Positions 7,975-16,717 are shown, counted from the first letter of the stretch. The stretch: 22,530 bases of DNA from Saccoglossus kowalevskii (GCF_000003605.2 NW_003145511.1:1-22530), one strand, 5' to 3'. Numbers and translations are program-made. The notes: generated from the letters alone by a model not told the origin.

Positions 7975-8070
7975 TGAATAGTCGTCGGAATTGGATGTCA
8001 TTAAATGCTTCTGCTAGGCAAAAAATCATGGGAAAATTTAGTATGTATGGTGGAATAAAAATGTTGATAA

Positions 8071-8189
8071 GCCTACTGCACGTGGTATTCCCAGCAGGTC
8101 TCTCATGCTAGTACTAGCCACGCCCGATGCAGCTTAACTTCATTGATCGGACGAGAAATGGTGTATTCTGAAATGGTTTGGCAGTAGGC
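8071..8189 (-). rRNA. 5S rRNA: 5S rRNA copy 39
   Basis: 119 nt. cagcagg, ctctcatgctagtactagcc, cttcattgatc, gagaaatgg, ctgaaatgg. Same as copy 50. Confidence 0.85.
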
Positions 8190-8287
8190 TGAATATTCAT
8201 CGGAATTGGATGTCATTTAATGCTTCGGCTAAGCAAAAAATCTCGGGGAAAAAGTTAGTAAGTAATGTGGAATAAAAATGTTGATGA

Positions 8288-8406
8288 GCGTACTGCACGT
8301 GGTATTCCCAGCCGGTCTCACATCCAAGTACTAACCATGCCCGATGCAGATTAACTTCAGTGATAGGACGAGAACGGGTGTATTCTGCAACGGTTTGGCA
8401 GTAGGC
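8288..8406 (-). rRNA. 5S rRNA: 5S rRNA copy 40, recombinant
   Basis: 119 nt. The RNA 3' half is copy 27 type (gcgtactgc, cacatccaag); the 5' half is copy 29 type (accatgcccg, gcagatt, tgataggac, aacggg, caacgg). The junction lies near 8325-8338. Confidence 0.85.
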
Positions 8407-8503
8407 TGAACATTCGTCGGAATTGGATGTAACTTAATACTTCGGCTAGGCAAAAAATCCCGAGAAAAAGTTAGTATGTACGGTGGAATAAAAATGATGA
8501 TGA

Positions 8504-8622
8504 GCCTAATGCACGTGGTATTCCCAGCCGGTCTCCCATGCAAGTAATAATCACGCTCGATGCAGCTTAACTTCAGTGATCGGACGAGAACTGGTGTATT
8601 TTGCAATGGCTTGGCAGTAGGC
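8504..8622 (-). rRNA. 5S rRNA: 5S rRNA copy 41
   Basis: 119 nt. As copies 20 and 30, but taataatcacgctcg. Confidence 0.85.
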
Positions 8623-8719
8623 TGAATGTTCGTCCGAATTGTATGTCGTTCAATGCTTCGGCTATGCAAACAATCCCGGGAAAAATTTAGTATGTACGGT
8701 GGAATAAAAATGTTGATGA

Positions 8720-8838
8720 GCCTAATGCACGTAGTATTCCCAGCCGGTCTCCCATGCAAGTACTAACCACACCCGATGCAGCTTAACTTCAGTGATCGGA
8801 CGAGAACTGGTGTATTCTGCAATGGTTTGGCAGTAGGC
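8720..8838 (-). rRNA. 5S rRNA: 5S rRNA copy 42
   Basis: 119 nt. taatgcacgtag, cacacccg; otherwise consensus. Confidence 0.85.
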
Positions 8839-8935
8839 TGAATATTCGTCCTAATTGTATGTCATTTAATGCTTCGTCTAGGCAAAAAATCATGGGAAAA
8901 AGTTAGCATGTAATGTGGAATAAAAATGTTGATGA

Positions 8936-9054
8936 GCCTACTGCACGAGGTATTCCCAGCCGGTCTCCCGTGCAAGCACTAACCACGCCCGATGCGGCTT
9001 AGCTTCAGTGATCGGACGAGAACTGGTGTATTCTGCAATGGTTTGGCAGTAGGC
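8936..9054 (-). rRNA. 5S rRNA: 5S rRNA copy 43
   Basis: 119 nt. Same variants as copy 31, including caagcac. Confidence 0.85.
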
Positions 9055-9152
9055 TGAACATTTGTCAGAATTGGATGTAATTTAATACTTCTGCTAGGCA
9101 ACAAATCCCGGGAAAAAAGTTGGTATGTACGGTGGAATAAAAATGTTGATGA

Positions 9153-9271
9153 GCGTACTGCACGTGGTATTCCCAGCCGGTCTCACATCCAAGTACTAAC
9201 CACGCCCGATGCAGCTTAACTTCAGTGATCAGACGAGAACTGGTGTATTCTGCAATGGTTTGGCAGTAGGC
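9153..9271 (-). rRNA. 5S rRNA: 5S rRNA copy 44
   Basis: 119 nt. gcgtactgc, cacatccaag, gatcagacg, then normal aactgg. The spacer on each side is nearly identical, suggesting a single-unit duplication with copy 45. Confidence 0.85.
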
Positions 9272-9369
9272 TGAACATTTGTCAGAATTGGATGTAATTT
9301 AATACTTCTGCTAGGCAACAAATCCCGGGAAAAAAGTTGGTATGTACGGTGGAATAAAAATGTTGATGA

Positions 9370-9488
9370 GCGTACTGCACGTGGTATTCCCAGCCGGTCT
9401 CACATCCAAGTACTAACCACGCCCGATGCAGCTTAACTTCAGTGATCGGACGAGAACGGGTGTATTCTGCAATGGTTTAGCAGTAGGC
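9370..9488 (-). rRNA. 5S rRNA: 5S rRNA copy 45
   Basis: 119 nt. gcgtactgc, cacatccaag, aacgggtg, tttagcag; as copy 32. Confidence 0.85.
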
Positions 9489-9585
9489 TGAATATTCGTC
9501 GGAATTGGATGTAACTTAATACTTCGGCTAGGCAAAAAATCCCGGGAAAAATGTAGTCTGTACGGTGGAATAAAAATGTTGATGA

Positions 9586-9703
9586 GACTAATGCACGTGG
9601 TATTCCCAGCCGGTCTCCCATGCAAGTAGTAACCACGCTCGATGCAGCTTAACTTCAGTGATCGGACGAGAACTGGTGTATTTTGCAATGGCTTGGCAGT
9701 AGC
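9586..9703 (-). rRNA. 5S rRNA: 5S rRNA copy 46
   Basis: 118 nt. As copy 33 but one G lost at the RNA 5' end (gcagtagctg); further one-base losses lie in the adjacent spacer. Confidence 0.8.
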
Positions 9704-9798
9704 TGAATGTTCGTCCGAATTGTATGTCGTTTATGCTTCGGCTATGCAAACAATCCCGGGAAAATGTTAGTATGTACGTGGAATAAAAATGTTGATGA

Positions 9799-9918
9799 GC
9801 CTAATGCACGTAGTATTCCCAGCCGGTCTCCCATGTTAAGTACTAACCACACCCGAAGCAGCTTAACTTCAGTGATCGGACGAGAACTGGTGTATTCTGC
9901 AATGGTTTGGCAGTAGGC
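9799..9918 (-). rRNA. 5S rRNA: 5S rRNA copy 47
   Basis: 120 nt. taatgcacgtag, ccatgttaagtac with one extra base, cacacccgaagc. Confidence 0.8.
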
Positions 9919-10015
9919 TGAATATTCGTCCTAATTGTATGTCATTTAATGCTTCGTCTAGGCAAAAAATCATGGGAAAAAGTTAGCATGTAATGTGGAA
10001 TAAAAATGTTGATGA

Positions 10016-10134
10016 GCCTACTGCACGAGGTATTCCCATCCGGTCTCCCATGCAAGTAGTAACCACGCCCGCATCGGCTTAGCTTCAGTGATCGGACGAG
10101 AACTGGTGTATTTTGCAATGGCTTGGCAGTAGGC
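10016..10134 (-). rRNA. 5S rRNA: 5S rRNA copy 48, recombinant
   Basis: 119 nt. A mosaic: cacgagg (copy 22 type), catccggtctcccatgcaagtag (copy 37 type), cccgcatcggcttagc (copy 35 type), ttttgcaatggc (copy 24 type). Confidence 0.85.
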
Positions 10135-10231
10135 TGAATGTTCGTCCGAATTGTATGTCGTTTAATGCTTCGGCTATGCAAACAATCCCGGGAAAATGTT
10201 AGTATGTACGGTGGAATAAAAATGTTGATGA

Positions 10232-10349
10232 GCCTAATGCACGTAGTTTTCCCAGCCGGTCTCCATGCAAGTACTAACCACGCCGGATGCAGCTTAACTT
10301 CAGTGATCGGACGAGAACTTGTGTATTCTGCAATGGTTTGGCAGTAGGC
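10232..10349 (-). rRNA. 5S rRNA: 5S rRNA copy 49
   Basis: 118 nt. Same as copy 38, with the same C loss at tctccatgc. Confidence 0.8.
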
Positions 10350-10445
10350 TGAATAATCGTCGGAATTGGATGTCATTAAATGCTTCTGCTAGGCAAAAAA
10401 TCATGGGAAAAATTAGTATGTATGGTGGAATAAAAATGTTGATAA

Positions 10446-10564
10446 GCCTACTGCACGTGGTATTCCCAGCAGGTCTCTCATGCTAGTACTAGCCACGCCC
10501 GATGCAGCTTAACTTCATTGATCGGACGAGAAATGGTGTATTCTGAAATGGTTTGGCAGTAGGC
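10446..10564 (-). rRNA. 5S rRNA: 5S rRNA copy 50
   Basis: 119 nt. Same as copy 39 (tgctagtactagcc, gagaaatgg, ctgaaatgg). Confidence 0.85.
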
Positions 10565-10661
10565 TGAATATTCATCGGAATTGGATGTCATTTAATGCTT
10601 CGGCTAAGCAAAAAATCTCGGGAAAAAGTTAGTAAGTAATGTGGAATAAAAATGTTGATGA

Positions 10662-10780
10662 GCGTACTGCACGTGGTATTCCCAGCCGGTCTCACATCCA
10701 AGTACTAACCACGCCCGATGCAGCTTAACTTCAGTGATTGGACGAGAACGGGTGTATTCTGCAATGGTTTGGCAGTAGGC
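10662..10780 (-). rRNA. 5S rRNA: 5S rRNA copy 51
   Basis: 119 nt. gcgtactgc, cacatccaag, gtgattgg, aacgggtg; copy 27 without the extra T. Confidence 0.85.
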
Positions 10781-10874
10781 TGAATATTCGTCGGAATTGG
10801 ATGTAATTTAATACTTCGGCTAGGCAAAAAGCCCCTGAAAAGTTAGTACGTACGGTGTATAAAAATGTTGATGA

Positions 10875-10993
10875 GCCTAATGCACGTGGTATTCCCAGCC
10901 CGGTCTCCCATGCAAGTACTAACCACGCCCGATGCAGCTTTACTTCAGTGATCGGACGAGAACTGGTGTATCTGCAATGACTTGGCAGTAGGC
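10875..10993 (-). rRNA. 5S rRNA: 5S rRNA copy 52
   Basis: 119 nt from one gain (cagcccggtc) and one loss (gtgtatctgc). taatgc type, gctttactt, atgacttgg. Its 3' flank has further indels. Confidence 0.8.
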
Positions 10994-11090
10994 TGAATAT
11001 TCGTCGGATTTGGATGTCATTTAATGCTACGGCTAGGCAAAAAATCATGGGTAAAAGTTAGTATGTAACGTGGAATGAAAATGTTGATGA

Positions 11091-11209
11091 GCCTACTGCA
11101 CGTGATATTCCAAGCCGGTCTCCCATGCAAGTACTAACCACGCCCGATGCAGCTTAAATTCAGTGATCGGACGAGAACTGGTGTGTTCTGCAATGGTTTG
11201 ACAGTAGGC
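11091..11209 (-). rRNA. 5S rRNA: 5S rRNA copy 53
   Basis: 119 nt. gtgatattccaagcc, ttaaattcag, gtgtgttc, tttgacag. Confidence 0.85.
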
Positions 11210-11306
11210 TGAATATTCGTCAGAATTGCCTGTGGTTTAACGCTTTGGCTAGGCAAAAAATCCCCGGAAAAATTTGGTATGTACGGTGGAATAAAAATGT
11301 TGATAA

Positions 11307-11425
11307 GCCTACTGCACGTGGTATTCCCAGCCGGTCTACCATGCAAGTACTAACCAAGCCCAATGCAGCTTAACTTCAGTGATTGGACGAGAACTGGTGT
11401 ATTCTGCAATGGTTTGGCAGTAGGC
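11307..11425 (-). rRNA. 5S rRNA: 5S rRNA copy 54
   Basis: 119 nt. ggtctaccatg, accaagcccaatg, gtgattgg. Confidence 0.85.
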
Positions 11426-11522
11426 TGAATATTCGTCGGAATTGGATGTCATTTACTGCTACGGATAGGCAAAAAATCATGGATAAAAGTTAGTATGTAA
11501 TGTGGAATAAAAATGTTGATGA

Positions 11523-11641
11523 GCCTACTGCACGTGGTATTCCCAGCAGGTCTCCAATGCAAGTACTAACCACGCCCGATGCAGCTTAACTTCAGTGATC
11601 GGACGAGAACTGCTGTATTCTGCAATGGTTTGGCAGTAGGC
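11523..11641 (-). rRNA. 5S rRNA: 5S rRNA copy 55
   Basis: 119 nt. cagcagg, ctccaatgc, aactgctg; otherwise consensus. Confidence 0.85.
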
Positions 11642-11738
11642 TGAATATTCGTCCGAATTTTATGTCATTTAATGCTTCGTCTAGGCAAAAAATCATGGGA
11701 AAAAGTTAGAATGTAATGTGGAATAAAAATGTTGATGG

Positions 11739-11857
11739 GCCTACTGCACGAGGTATTCCCAGCCGGTCTCCCGTGCAAGTACTAACCACGCCCGATGCGG
11801 CTTAGCTTCAGTGATCGGACGAGAACTGGTGTATTCTGCAATGGTTTGGCAGTAGGC
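11739..11857 (-). rRNA. 5S rRNA: 5S rRNA copy 56
   Basis: 119 nt. Preceded by gatggg; cacgagg, cccgtgcaag, gatgcggcttagc. Confidence 0.85.
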
Positions 11858-11954
11858 TGAATATTTGTCAGAATTGGATTTCAATTAATGCTTCGGCTAG
11901 GCAAAAAATCACGAGAAAAAGATAGCATGTACGGTGGAATAAAAATATTGATAA

Positions 11955-12073
11955 GCCTACTGCACGTGGTATTCCCAGCAGGTCTCCCATGCAAGTACTA
12001 ACCACGCCCGATGCAGCTTAACTTCAGTGATCGGACGAGAACTGGTGTTATTTGCAATGATTTGGCAGTAGAC
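11955..12073 (-). rRNA. 5S rRNA: 5S rRNA copy 57
   Basis: 119 nt. cagcagg, gtgttatttgcaatgatttgg, and 5' end agtagac, giving a helix I mismatch. Confidence 0.8.
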
Positions 12074-12169
12074 TGAATATTCGTCGGAATTGGATGTAAT
12101 GTAATACTTCGGCTAAGCAAAAAATCCCGGGAAAAGTTAGTACGTACGGTGGTATAAAAATGTTGATGA

Positions 12170-12288
12170 GCCTAATGCACGTGGTATTCCCAGCCGGTCT
12201 CCCATGCAAGTACTAACCACGCCAGATGCAGCTTAACTTCAGTGATCGGACGAGAACTGGTGTATTCTGCAATGGTTAGGCAGTAGGC
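12170..12288 (-). rRNA. 5S rRNA: 5S rRNA copy 58
   Basis: 119 nt. taatgc type, gccagatg, ggttaggcag. Confidence 0.85.
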
Positions 12289-12385
12289 TGAATATTCGAC
12301 CGAATTGTATGTCATTTAATGCTTCGTCTAGGCAAAAAATCATTGGAAAAAGTTAGCATGTAATGTGGAATAAAAATGTTGATGA

Positions 12386-12504
12386 GCCTTCTGCACGAGG
12401 TATTCCCCGCCGGTCTCTCGTGCAAGTACTAACCACGCCCGATGCGGCTTAGCTTCAGTGATCGGACGAGAACTGGTGTAATTTGCAATGGTTTGGCAGT
12501 AGAC
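12386..12504 (-). rRNA. 5S rRNA: 5S rRNA copy 59
   Basis: 119 nt. ccttctgcacgagg, ccccgccggtctctcgtg, gcggcttagc, gtaatttgc, 5' end agtagac. Confidence 0.8.
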
Positions 12505-12601
12505 TGAATATTCGTCCGAATTGTATGTCGTTTAATGCTTTGGCTATGCAAACAATCCCTGGAAAAATTTAGTATGTATGGTGGAATAAAAATGTTGATG
12601 A

Positions 12602-12720
12602 GCCTAATGCACGTAGTATTCCCAGCCGGTCTCCCATGCAAGTACTAACCACACCCGATGCAGCTTAACTTCAGTGATCGGACGAGAACTGGTGTATTCT
12701 GAAATGGTTTGGCAGTAGGC
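12602..12720 (-). rRNA. 5S rRNA: 5S rRNA copy 60
   Basis: 119 nt. taatgcacgtag, cacacccg, tctgaaatgg. Confidence 0.85.
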
Positions 12721-12817
12721 TGAATATTCGTCCTAATTGTATGTTATTTAATGCTTCGTCTAGGCAAAAAATCATGGGAAAAAGTTAGCATGTAATGTGG
12801 AATAAAAATGTTGATGA

Positions 12818-12936
12818 GCCTACTGCACGAGGTATTCCCAGCCGGTCTCCTGTGCAAGTACTAACCACGCCCGATGCGGCTTAGCTTCAGTGATCGGACG
12901 AGAACTGGTGTATTCTGCAATGGTTTGGCAGTAGGC
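12818..12936 (-). rRNA. 5S rRNA: 5S rRNA copy 61
   Basis: 119 nt. cacgagg, tctcctgtgcaag, gatgcggcttagc. Confidence 0.85.
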
Positions 12937-13033
12937 TGATTATTTGTCGGAATTGGATTTCAATTAATGCTTCAGCTAGGCAAAAATTCACGGGAAAAAG
13001 ATAGCATGTACGGTGGAATAAAAATATTGATAA

Positions 13034-13153
13034 GCCTACTGCACGTGGTATTCCCAGCAGGTCTCCCATGCAAGTACTAACCACGCCCGATGCAGCTTAA
13101 CTTCAGTGATCGGACGAGAACTGGTGTAATTCTGCAATGGTTTGGCAGTAGGC
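13034..13153 (-). rRNA. 5S rRNA: 5S rRNA copy 62
   Basis: 120 nt. cagcagg and one inserted A at gtgtaattctg; otherwise consensus. Confidence 0.85.
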
Positions 13154-13251
13154 TGAATATTCGTCCGAATTGTATGTCATTTAATGCTTTTTCTAGGCAA
13201 AAAAATCATGGTAAAAAGTTAGTATGTAATGTGGAATGAAAATGTTGATGA

Positions 13252-13370
13252 GCCTACTGCACATGTTATTCCCAGCCGGTCTCCCATGCAAGTACTAACC
13301 ACGCCCGATGCAGCTTAACTTCAGTGATCGGACTTGAACAGGTGAATTATGCAATGGGTTGGCAGTAGGC
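13252..13370 (-). rRNA. 5S rRNA: 5S rRNA copy 63
   Basis: 119 nt. gcacatgttatt, gacttgaacaggtgaattatg, gcaatgggttgg; many changes in helix III and loop C. Confidence 0.8.
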
Positions 13371-13466
13371 TGAATATTCGTCGGAATTGGATGTCGTTTA
13401 TGCTTCGGCAATGCAAAAAATCCCGCGAAAAAGTTAGTATGTACGGTAGAATAAAAATTTTGATGA

Positions 13467-13584
13467 TCCTACTGCATGTAGTATTCTTAGCCGGTCTCCC
13501 ATGCAAGTACTAACCACGTCCAGTTGGCTTAACTTCAGCAATCGGACAAGACCTGGTGTATTCTGCAATGGTTTGGCAGTAGGC
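13467..13584 (-). rRNA. 5S rRNA: Degenerate 5S copy 64
   Basis: 118 nt. tcctactgcatgtagtattcttagcc, of which several bases are stem changes; cacgtccagttggc, cagcaatcggacaagacc. Probably inactive. Confidence 0.75.
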
Positions 13585-13682
13585 TGAATATTCGTTCGAA
13601 TTGTATGTCATTTAATGCTTCGTCTAGGGAAAAAAATCATACGAAAAAGTTAGTATGTAATGTGGAATAAAAATGTTGATGG

Positions 13683-13801
13683 GCCTACTGCACGTGGTAT
13701 TCCCAGCCGGTCTCTCATGCAAGTACTGTCCACACCCGATGCAGCTTAACTTCAGTGATCGGATGAGAACTGGTGTATTCTGAAATGGAGTGGCAGTAGG
13801 C
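13683..13801 (-). rRNA. 5S rRNA: 5S rRNA copy 65
   Basis: 119 nt. Preceded by gatggg; ctctcatg, actgtccacacccg, ggatgag, tgaaatggagtgg. Confidence 0.85.
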
Positions 13802-13898
13802 TGAATATTCGCCGGAATTGGATGTCATTTAATGCTACGGCTAGGCAAAAAATCATGGGAAAAAGTTAGTATGTAATGTGGAATAAAAATGTTGATGA

Positions 13899-14015
13899 GC
13901 CTACTGCACGTGATATTCTCAGCCGGTCTCCCAAGCAAGTACTAACCACGTCCGGTTAGCTTAACTTCAGTGATCAGACGAGAACTGGTGTATTCTGCAA
14001 TGGTTTGGCAGTAGC
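13899..14015 (-). rRNA. 5S rRNA: 5S rRNA copy 66
   Basis: 117 nt. gtgatattctcagcc, cccaagcaag, cgtccggttagc (one base short), gatcagacg, 5' end gcagtagctg (one base short). Same as copy 91. Confidence 0.8.
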
Positions 14016-14107
14016 TGAATATTCGTCAGATTGGATGTCGTTTAACGCTTTGGCCAGGCAAAAAATCCCGGGAAAAGTTGGTATATACGTAGATCAAATG
14101 TTGATGA

Positions 14108-14225
14108 GCTACTGCACGTGGTATTCCCAGCCGGTCTCACATGCAAGTACTTACCACGCCCGATGCAGCTTAACTTCAGTGATCGGAGGAGAACTGGTGT
14201 ATTCTGCAATGGTTTGGCAGTAGGC
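14108..14225 (-). rRNA. 5S rRNA: 5S rRNA copy 67
   Basis: 118 nt. gagctactgc lacks one C; ctcacatg, cttaccacg, gatcggagg. Same as copy 105 apart from the C. Confidence 0.8.
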
Positions 14226-14322
14226 TGGATATTCGTCGGAATTGGATGTAATTTAATACATCGGCTAGGCAAAAAATCCCGGAAAAAAGTTAGTATGTAT
14301 GGTGGAATAAAAATGTTGATGA

Positions 14323-14441
14323 GCCTACTGCAAGTGGTATTCCCAGCCGGTCTCCCATGCAAGTACTAACCACGCCCGATACAGCTTAACTTCAGTGATC
14401 AGACGAGAACTGGTGTATTCTGCAATGGTTTGGCAGTAGGC
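14323..14441 (-). rRNA. 5S rRNA: 5S rRNA copy 68
   Basis: 119 nt. gcaagtgg, gatacagc, gatcagacg. Same as copy 106. Confidence 0.85.
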
Positions 14442-14537
14442 TGAATATTCGTCGCAATTGGATGTCGTTTAACGCTTTGGCTAAGCAAAAAATCCGGGAA
14501 AAAGTTGCTATGTACGGTGGAATCTAAATGTTGATAA

Positions 14538-14656
14538 GCCTACTGCACGTGACATTTCAAGCCGGTGTCCCATGCAAGTACTAACCACGCCCGATGCAGC
14601 TTAACTTCAGTGATCGGACGAGAACTGGTGTATTCTGTAATGGTTTGGCAGTAGGC
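14538..14656 (-). rRNA. 5S rRNA: 5S rRNA copy 69
   Basis: 119 nt. gtgacatttcaagccggtgtccc, ctgtaatgg. Primary T tract reduced to T3 (aatctaaatg). Confidence 0.8.
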
Positions 14657-14753
14657 TGAATATTTGTCGGAATTGGATTTCAATTAATGCTTCGGCTAGG
14701 CAAAAAATCACGGGAAAAAGATAGTATGTATGGTGGAATAAAAATGTTGATAA

Positions 14754-14872
14754 GCTTACTGCACGTGGTATTCCGAGCAGGTCTCCCATGCAAGTACTAA
14801 CCACGCCCGATACAGCTTAACTACAGTGATCGGACGAGAACTGCTGTATTCTGGAATGGTTTGGCAGCAGGC
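14754..14872 (-). rRNA. 5S rRNA: 5S rRNA copy 70
   Basis: 119 nt. agcttactgc, ttccgagcagg, gatacagc, actacag, aactgctg, tggaatgg, ggcagcaggc. Confidence 0.85.
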
Positions 14873-14969
14873 TGAATATTCGTCGGAATTGGATGTAATT
14901 TAATATTTCGGCTAGGCAAAAAATCCTGGGAAAAAGTTAGTATGTATGGTGGAATAAAAATGTTGATGA

Positions 14970-15073
14970 GCCTACTGCAAGTGGTATTCCCAGCCGGTCT
15001 CCCATGCAAGTGCTAACCACGCCCGATACAGCTTAACTTCAGTGATCGGACGAGAACTGGTGTATTCTGCAAT
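14970..15073 (-). pseudogene. Truncated 5S copy 71
   Basis: 104 nt; same 98-bp deletion junction as copy 14 (ctgcaataaaaacgttcatcag). gcaagtgg, aagtgctaacc, gatacagc. Lacks the helix I 5' strand. Confidence 0.85.
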
Positions 15074-15087
15074 AAAAACGTTCATCA

Positions 15088-15206
15088 GCCTACTGCACGT
15101 GGTATTCCCAGTCCGTCTCCCATGCAAGTACTAACCACACCCGATGCAGCTTAACTTCAGTGATCGGACGAGAACTGGTGTATTCCGCAATGGTTTGGCA
15201 GTAGGC
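15088..15206 (-). rRNA. 5S rRNA: 5S rRNA copy 72
   Basis: 119 nt. cccagtccgtctcc (box C change), cacacccg, attccgcaatgg. Confidence 0.85.
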
Positions 15207-15303
15207 TGGATATTCGTCGGAATTGGATGTAATTTAATACATCGGCTAGGCAAAAAATCCCGGAAAAAAGTTAGTATGTACGGTGGAATAAAAATATTGA
15301 TGA

Positions 15304-15422
15304 GCCTAATGCACGTGGTATTCCCAGCCGGTCTCCCATGCAAGTACTAACCACGCCCGATACAGTATAACTTCAGTGATCGGACGAAAACTGGTGTATT
15401 CTGCAATGGTTTGGCAGTAGGC
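15304..15422 (-). rRNA. 5S rRNA: 5S rRNA copy 73
   Basis: 119 nt. taatgc type, gatacagtataac (box A change), gacgaaaac. Confidence 0.85.
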
Positions 15423-15519
15423 TGAATATTCGTCCGAATTGCATGTCATTTAATGCTTCGTCTAGGCAAAAAATCATGGGAAAAAGTTAGTATGTAATGT
15501 GGAATAAAAATGTTGATGA

Positions 15520-15623
15520 GCCAACTGCACGTGGTATTCCCAGCCGGTCTCCCGTGCAAGTGCTAACCACGCCCGATACAGCTTAACTTCAGTGATCGGA
15601 CGAGAACTGGTGTATTCTGCAAT
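15520..15623 (-). pseudogene. Truncated 5S copy 74
   Basis: 104 nt, same deletion junction. gccaactgc, cccgtgcaagtgc, gatacagc. Confidence 0.85.
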
Positions 15624-15637
15624 AAAAACGTTCATCA

Positions 15638-15756
15638 GCCTACTGCACGTGGTATTCCCAGTCCGTCTCCCATGCAAGTACTAACCACACCCGATGCAGC
15701 TTAACTTCAGTGATCGGACGAGAACTGGTGTATTCCGCAATGGTTTGGCAGTAGGT
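15638..15756 (-). rRNA. 5S rRNA: 5S rRNA copy 75
   Basis: 119 nt. As copy 72, but the first RNA base is changed (gtaggt). Confidence 0.85.
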
Positions 15757-15853
15757 TGGATATTGGTCGGAATTGGATGTAATTTAATACATCGGCTAGG
15801 CAAAAAATCCCGGAAAATAGTTAGTATGTACGGTGGAATAAAAATGTTGATGA

Positions 15854-15972
15854 ACCTAATGCACGTAGTATTCCCAGCCGGTCTCCCATGCAAGTACTAA
15901 CCACGCCCGATACAGTATAACTTCAGTGATCGGACGAGAACTGGAGTATTCTGCAATGGTTTGGCAGTAGGC
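15854..15972 (-). rRNA. 5S rRNA: 5S rRNA copy 76
   Basis: 119 nt. acctaatgcacgtag with the last RNA base changed, gatacagtataac, ctggagtatt. Confidence 0.85.
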
Positions 15973-16069
15973 TGAATATTCGTCCGAATTGCATGTCATT
16001 TAATGCTTCGTCTAGGCAAAAAATCATGGGAAAAAGTTAGTATGTAATGTGGAATAAAAATGTTGACGA

Positions 16070-16188
16070 GCCTACTGCACGTGGCATTCCCAGCCGGTCT
16101 CCCATTCAAGTACTAACCATGGCCGATGCAGATTAACTTCAGTGATCAGACGAGAACTGGTGTATTCTGCATTGGTTTGGCAGTAGGC
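16070..16188 (-). rRNA. 5S rRNA: 5S rRNA copy 77
   Basis: 119 nt. ggcattccc, cccattcaag, catggccgatgcagatt, gatcagacg, gcattgg. Confidence 0.85.
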
Positions 16189-16285
16189 TGAATATTCGTC
16201 GGAATTGGATGTCATTTAATGCTACGGCTAGGCAAACAATCCCGGGAAAAAGTTAGTATGTACGGTGGAATAAAATTGTTGAGAA

Positions 16286-16404
16286 GCCTACTGCACATGA
16301 TATTCCCAGCCGGTCTCCCATGCAAGAACTAACCACGCCCGATGCAGCTTAACTTCAGTGATCGGACAAGAACTGTTGTATTCTGCAATGGCTTGGGAGT
16401 AGGC
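16286..16404 (-). rRNA. 5S rRNA: 5S rRNA copy 78
   Basis: 119 nt. gcacatgatatt, gcaagaacta, gacaagaactgttg, ggcttgggag. Confidence 0.85.
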
Positions 16405-16501
16405 TGGATATTCGTCGGAATTGGATGTAATTTAATACTTCGGCTAGGCAAAAAATCCCGGAAAATAGTTAGTATGTACGGTGGAATAAAAATGTTGATG
16501 A

Positions 16502-16620
16502 GCCTAATGCACGTGGTATTCCCAGCCGGTCTCCCATGCAAGTACTAACCACGCCCGATACAGTATAACTTCAGTGATGGGACGAGAACTGGTGTATTCT
16601 GCAATGGTTTGGCAGTAGGC
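16502..16620 (-). rRNA. 5S rRNA: 5S rRNA copy 79
   Basis: 119 nt. taatgc type, gatacagtataac, gtgatgggac. Confidence 0.85.
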
Positions 16621-16717
16621 TGAATATTCGTCCGAATTGCATGTCATTTAATGCTTCGTCTAGGCAAAAAATCATGGGAAAAAGTTAGTATGTAATGTGG
16701 AATCAACATGTTGATGA

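Larger units (their letters stand above)
7857..8406 (-). repeat. Three-unit block, second instance (copies 38-40)
   Basis: Same order of variants as 5047-5599 for two units. The third unit then switches in its 5' half to the copy 19/29 type (ataggacgagaacggg, caacgg). Confidence 0.8.
10232..10780 (-). repeat. Three-unit block, third instance (copies 49-51)
   Basis: Copies 49-50 share with 38-39 the one-base loss in tctccatgc, the tagttttccc variant and the tgctagtactagcc marker. The third unit keeps the gattgg, aacggg form of copy 27. Confidence 0.8.
13560..14107 (-). repeat. Segment shared with 18655-19203
   Basis: Both segments contain gttcgaattg, ctagggaaaaaa with catacg, ggatgagaactgg with tgaaatggagtgg, cccaagcaag, cgtccggttagc, and a spacer with ggtatatacg. 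The left version has more small indels. Confidence 0.8.
14108..14656 (-). repeat. Segment shared with 21912-22461
   Basis: Copies 67-69 and 105-107 share cttaccacgcccg, gatcggaggag, tactgcaagtgg, gatacag, a spacer with ggaatctaaatg and caagccggtgtccc. The offset is about 7.8 kb. Confidence 0.8.
14970..15519 (-). repeat. 550-bp higher-order repeat, first instance
   Basis: One truncated 118-bp unit plus two 216-bp units (copies 71-73), repeated directly at 15520-16069 (copies 74-76). Shared marks are aataaaaacgttcatcag, cccagtccgtctcc, attccgcaatgg and gatacagtataac. Confidence 0.85.
15520..16069 (-). repeat. 550-bp higher-order repeat, second instance
   Basis: Direct tandem duplicate of 14970-15519 with few private changes (gaacctaatgc, ctggagtatt, ggaaaatag), so the duplication is comparatively recent. 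Confidence 0.85.

Noticed and set aside
7468-8001. 177-codon minus-strand open frame, the longest in the window
   Set aside because: It crosses three 5S units, resembles no protein family I know, and is explained wholly by the repeat.
14118-14369. Plus-strand open frames of 68-91 codons recurring from 14 to 17 kb and near 22 kb
   Set aside because: They are antisense to the 5S RNA and its spacer, appear wherever the same unit subtype occurs, and vary with random indels.
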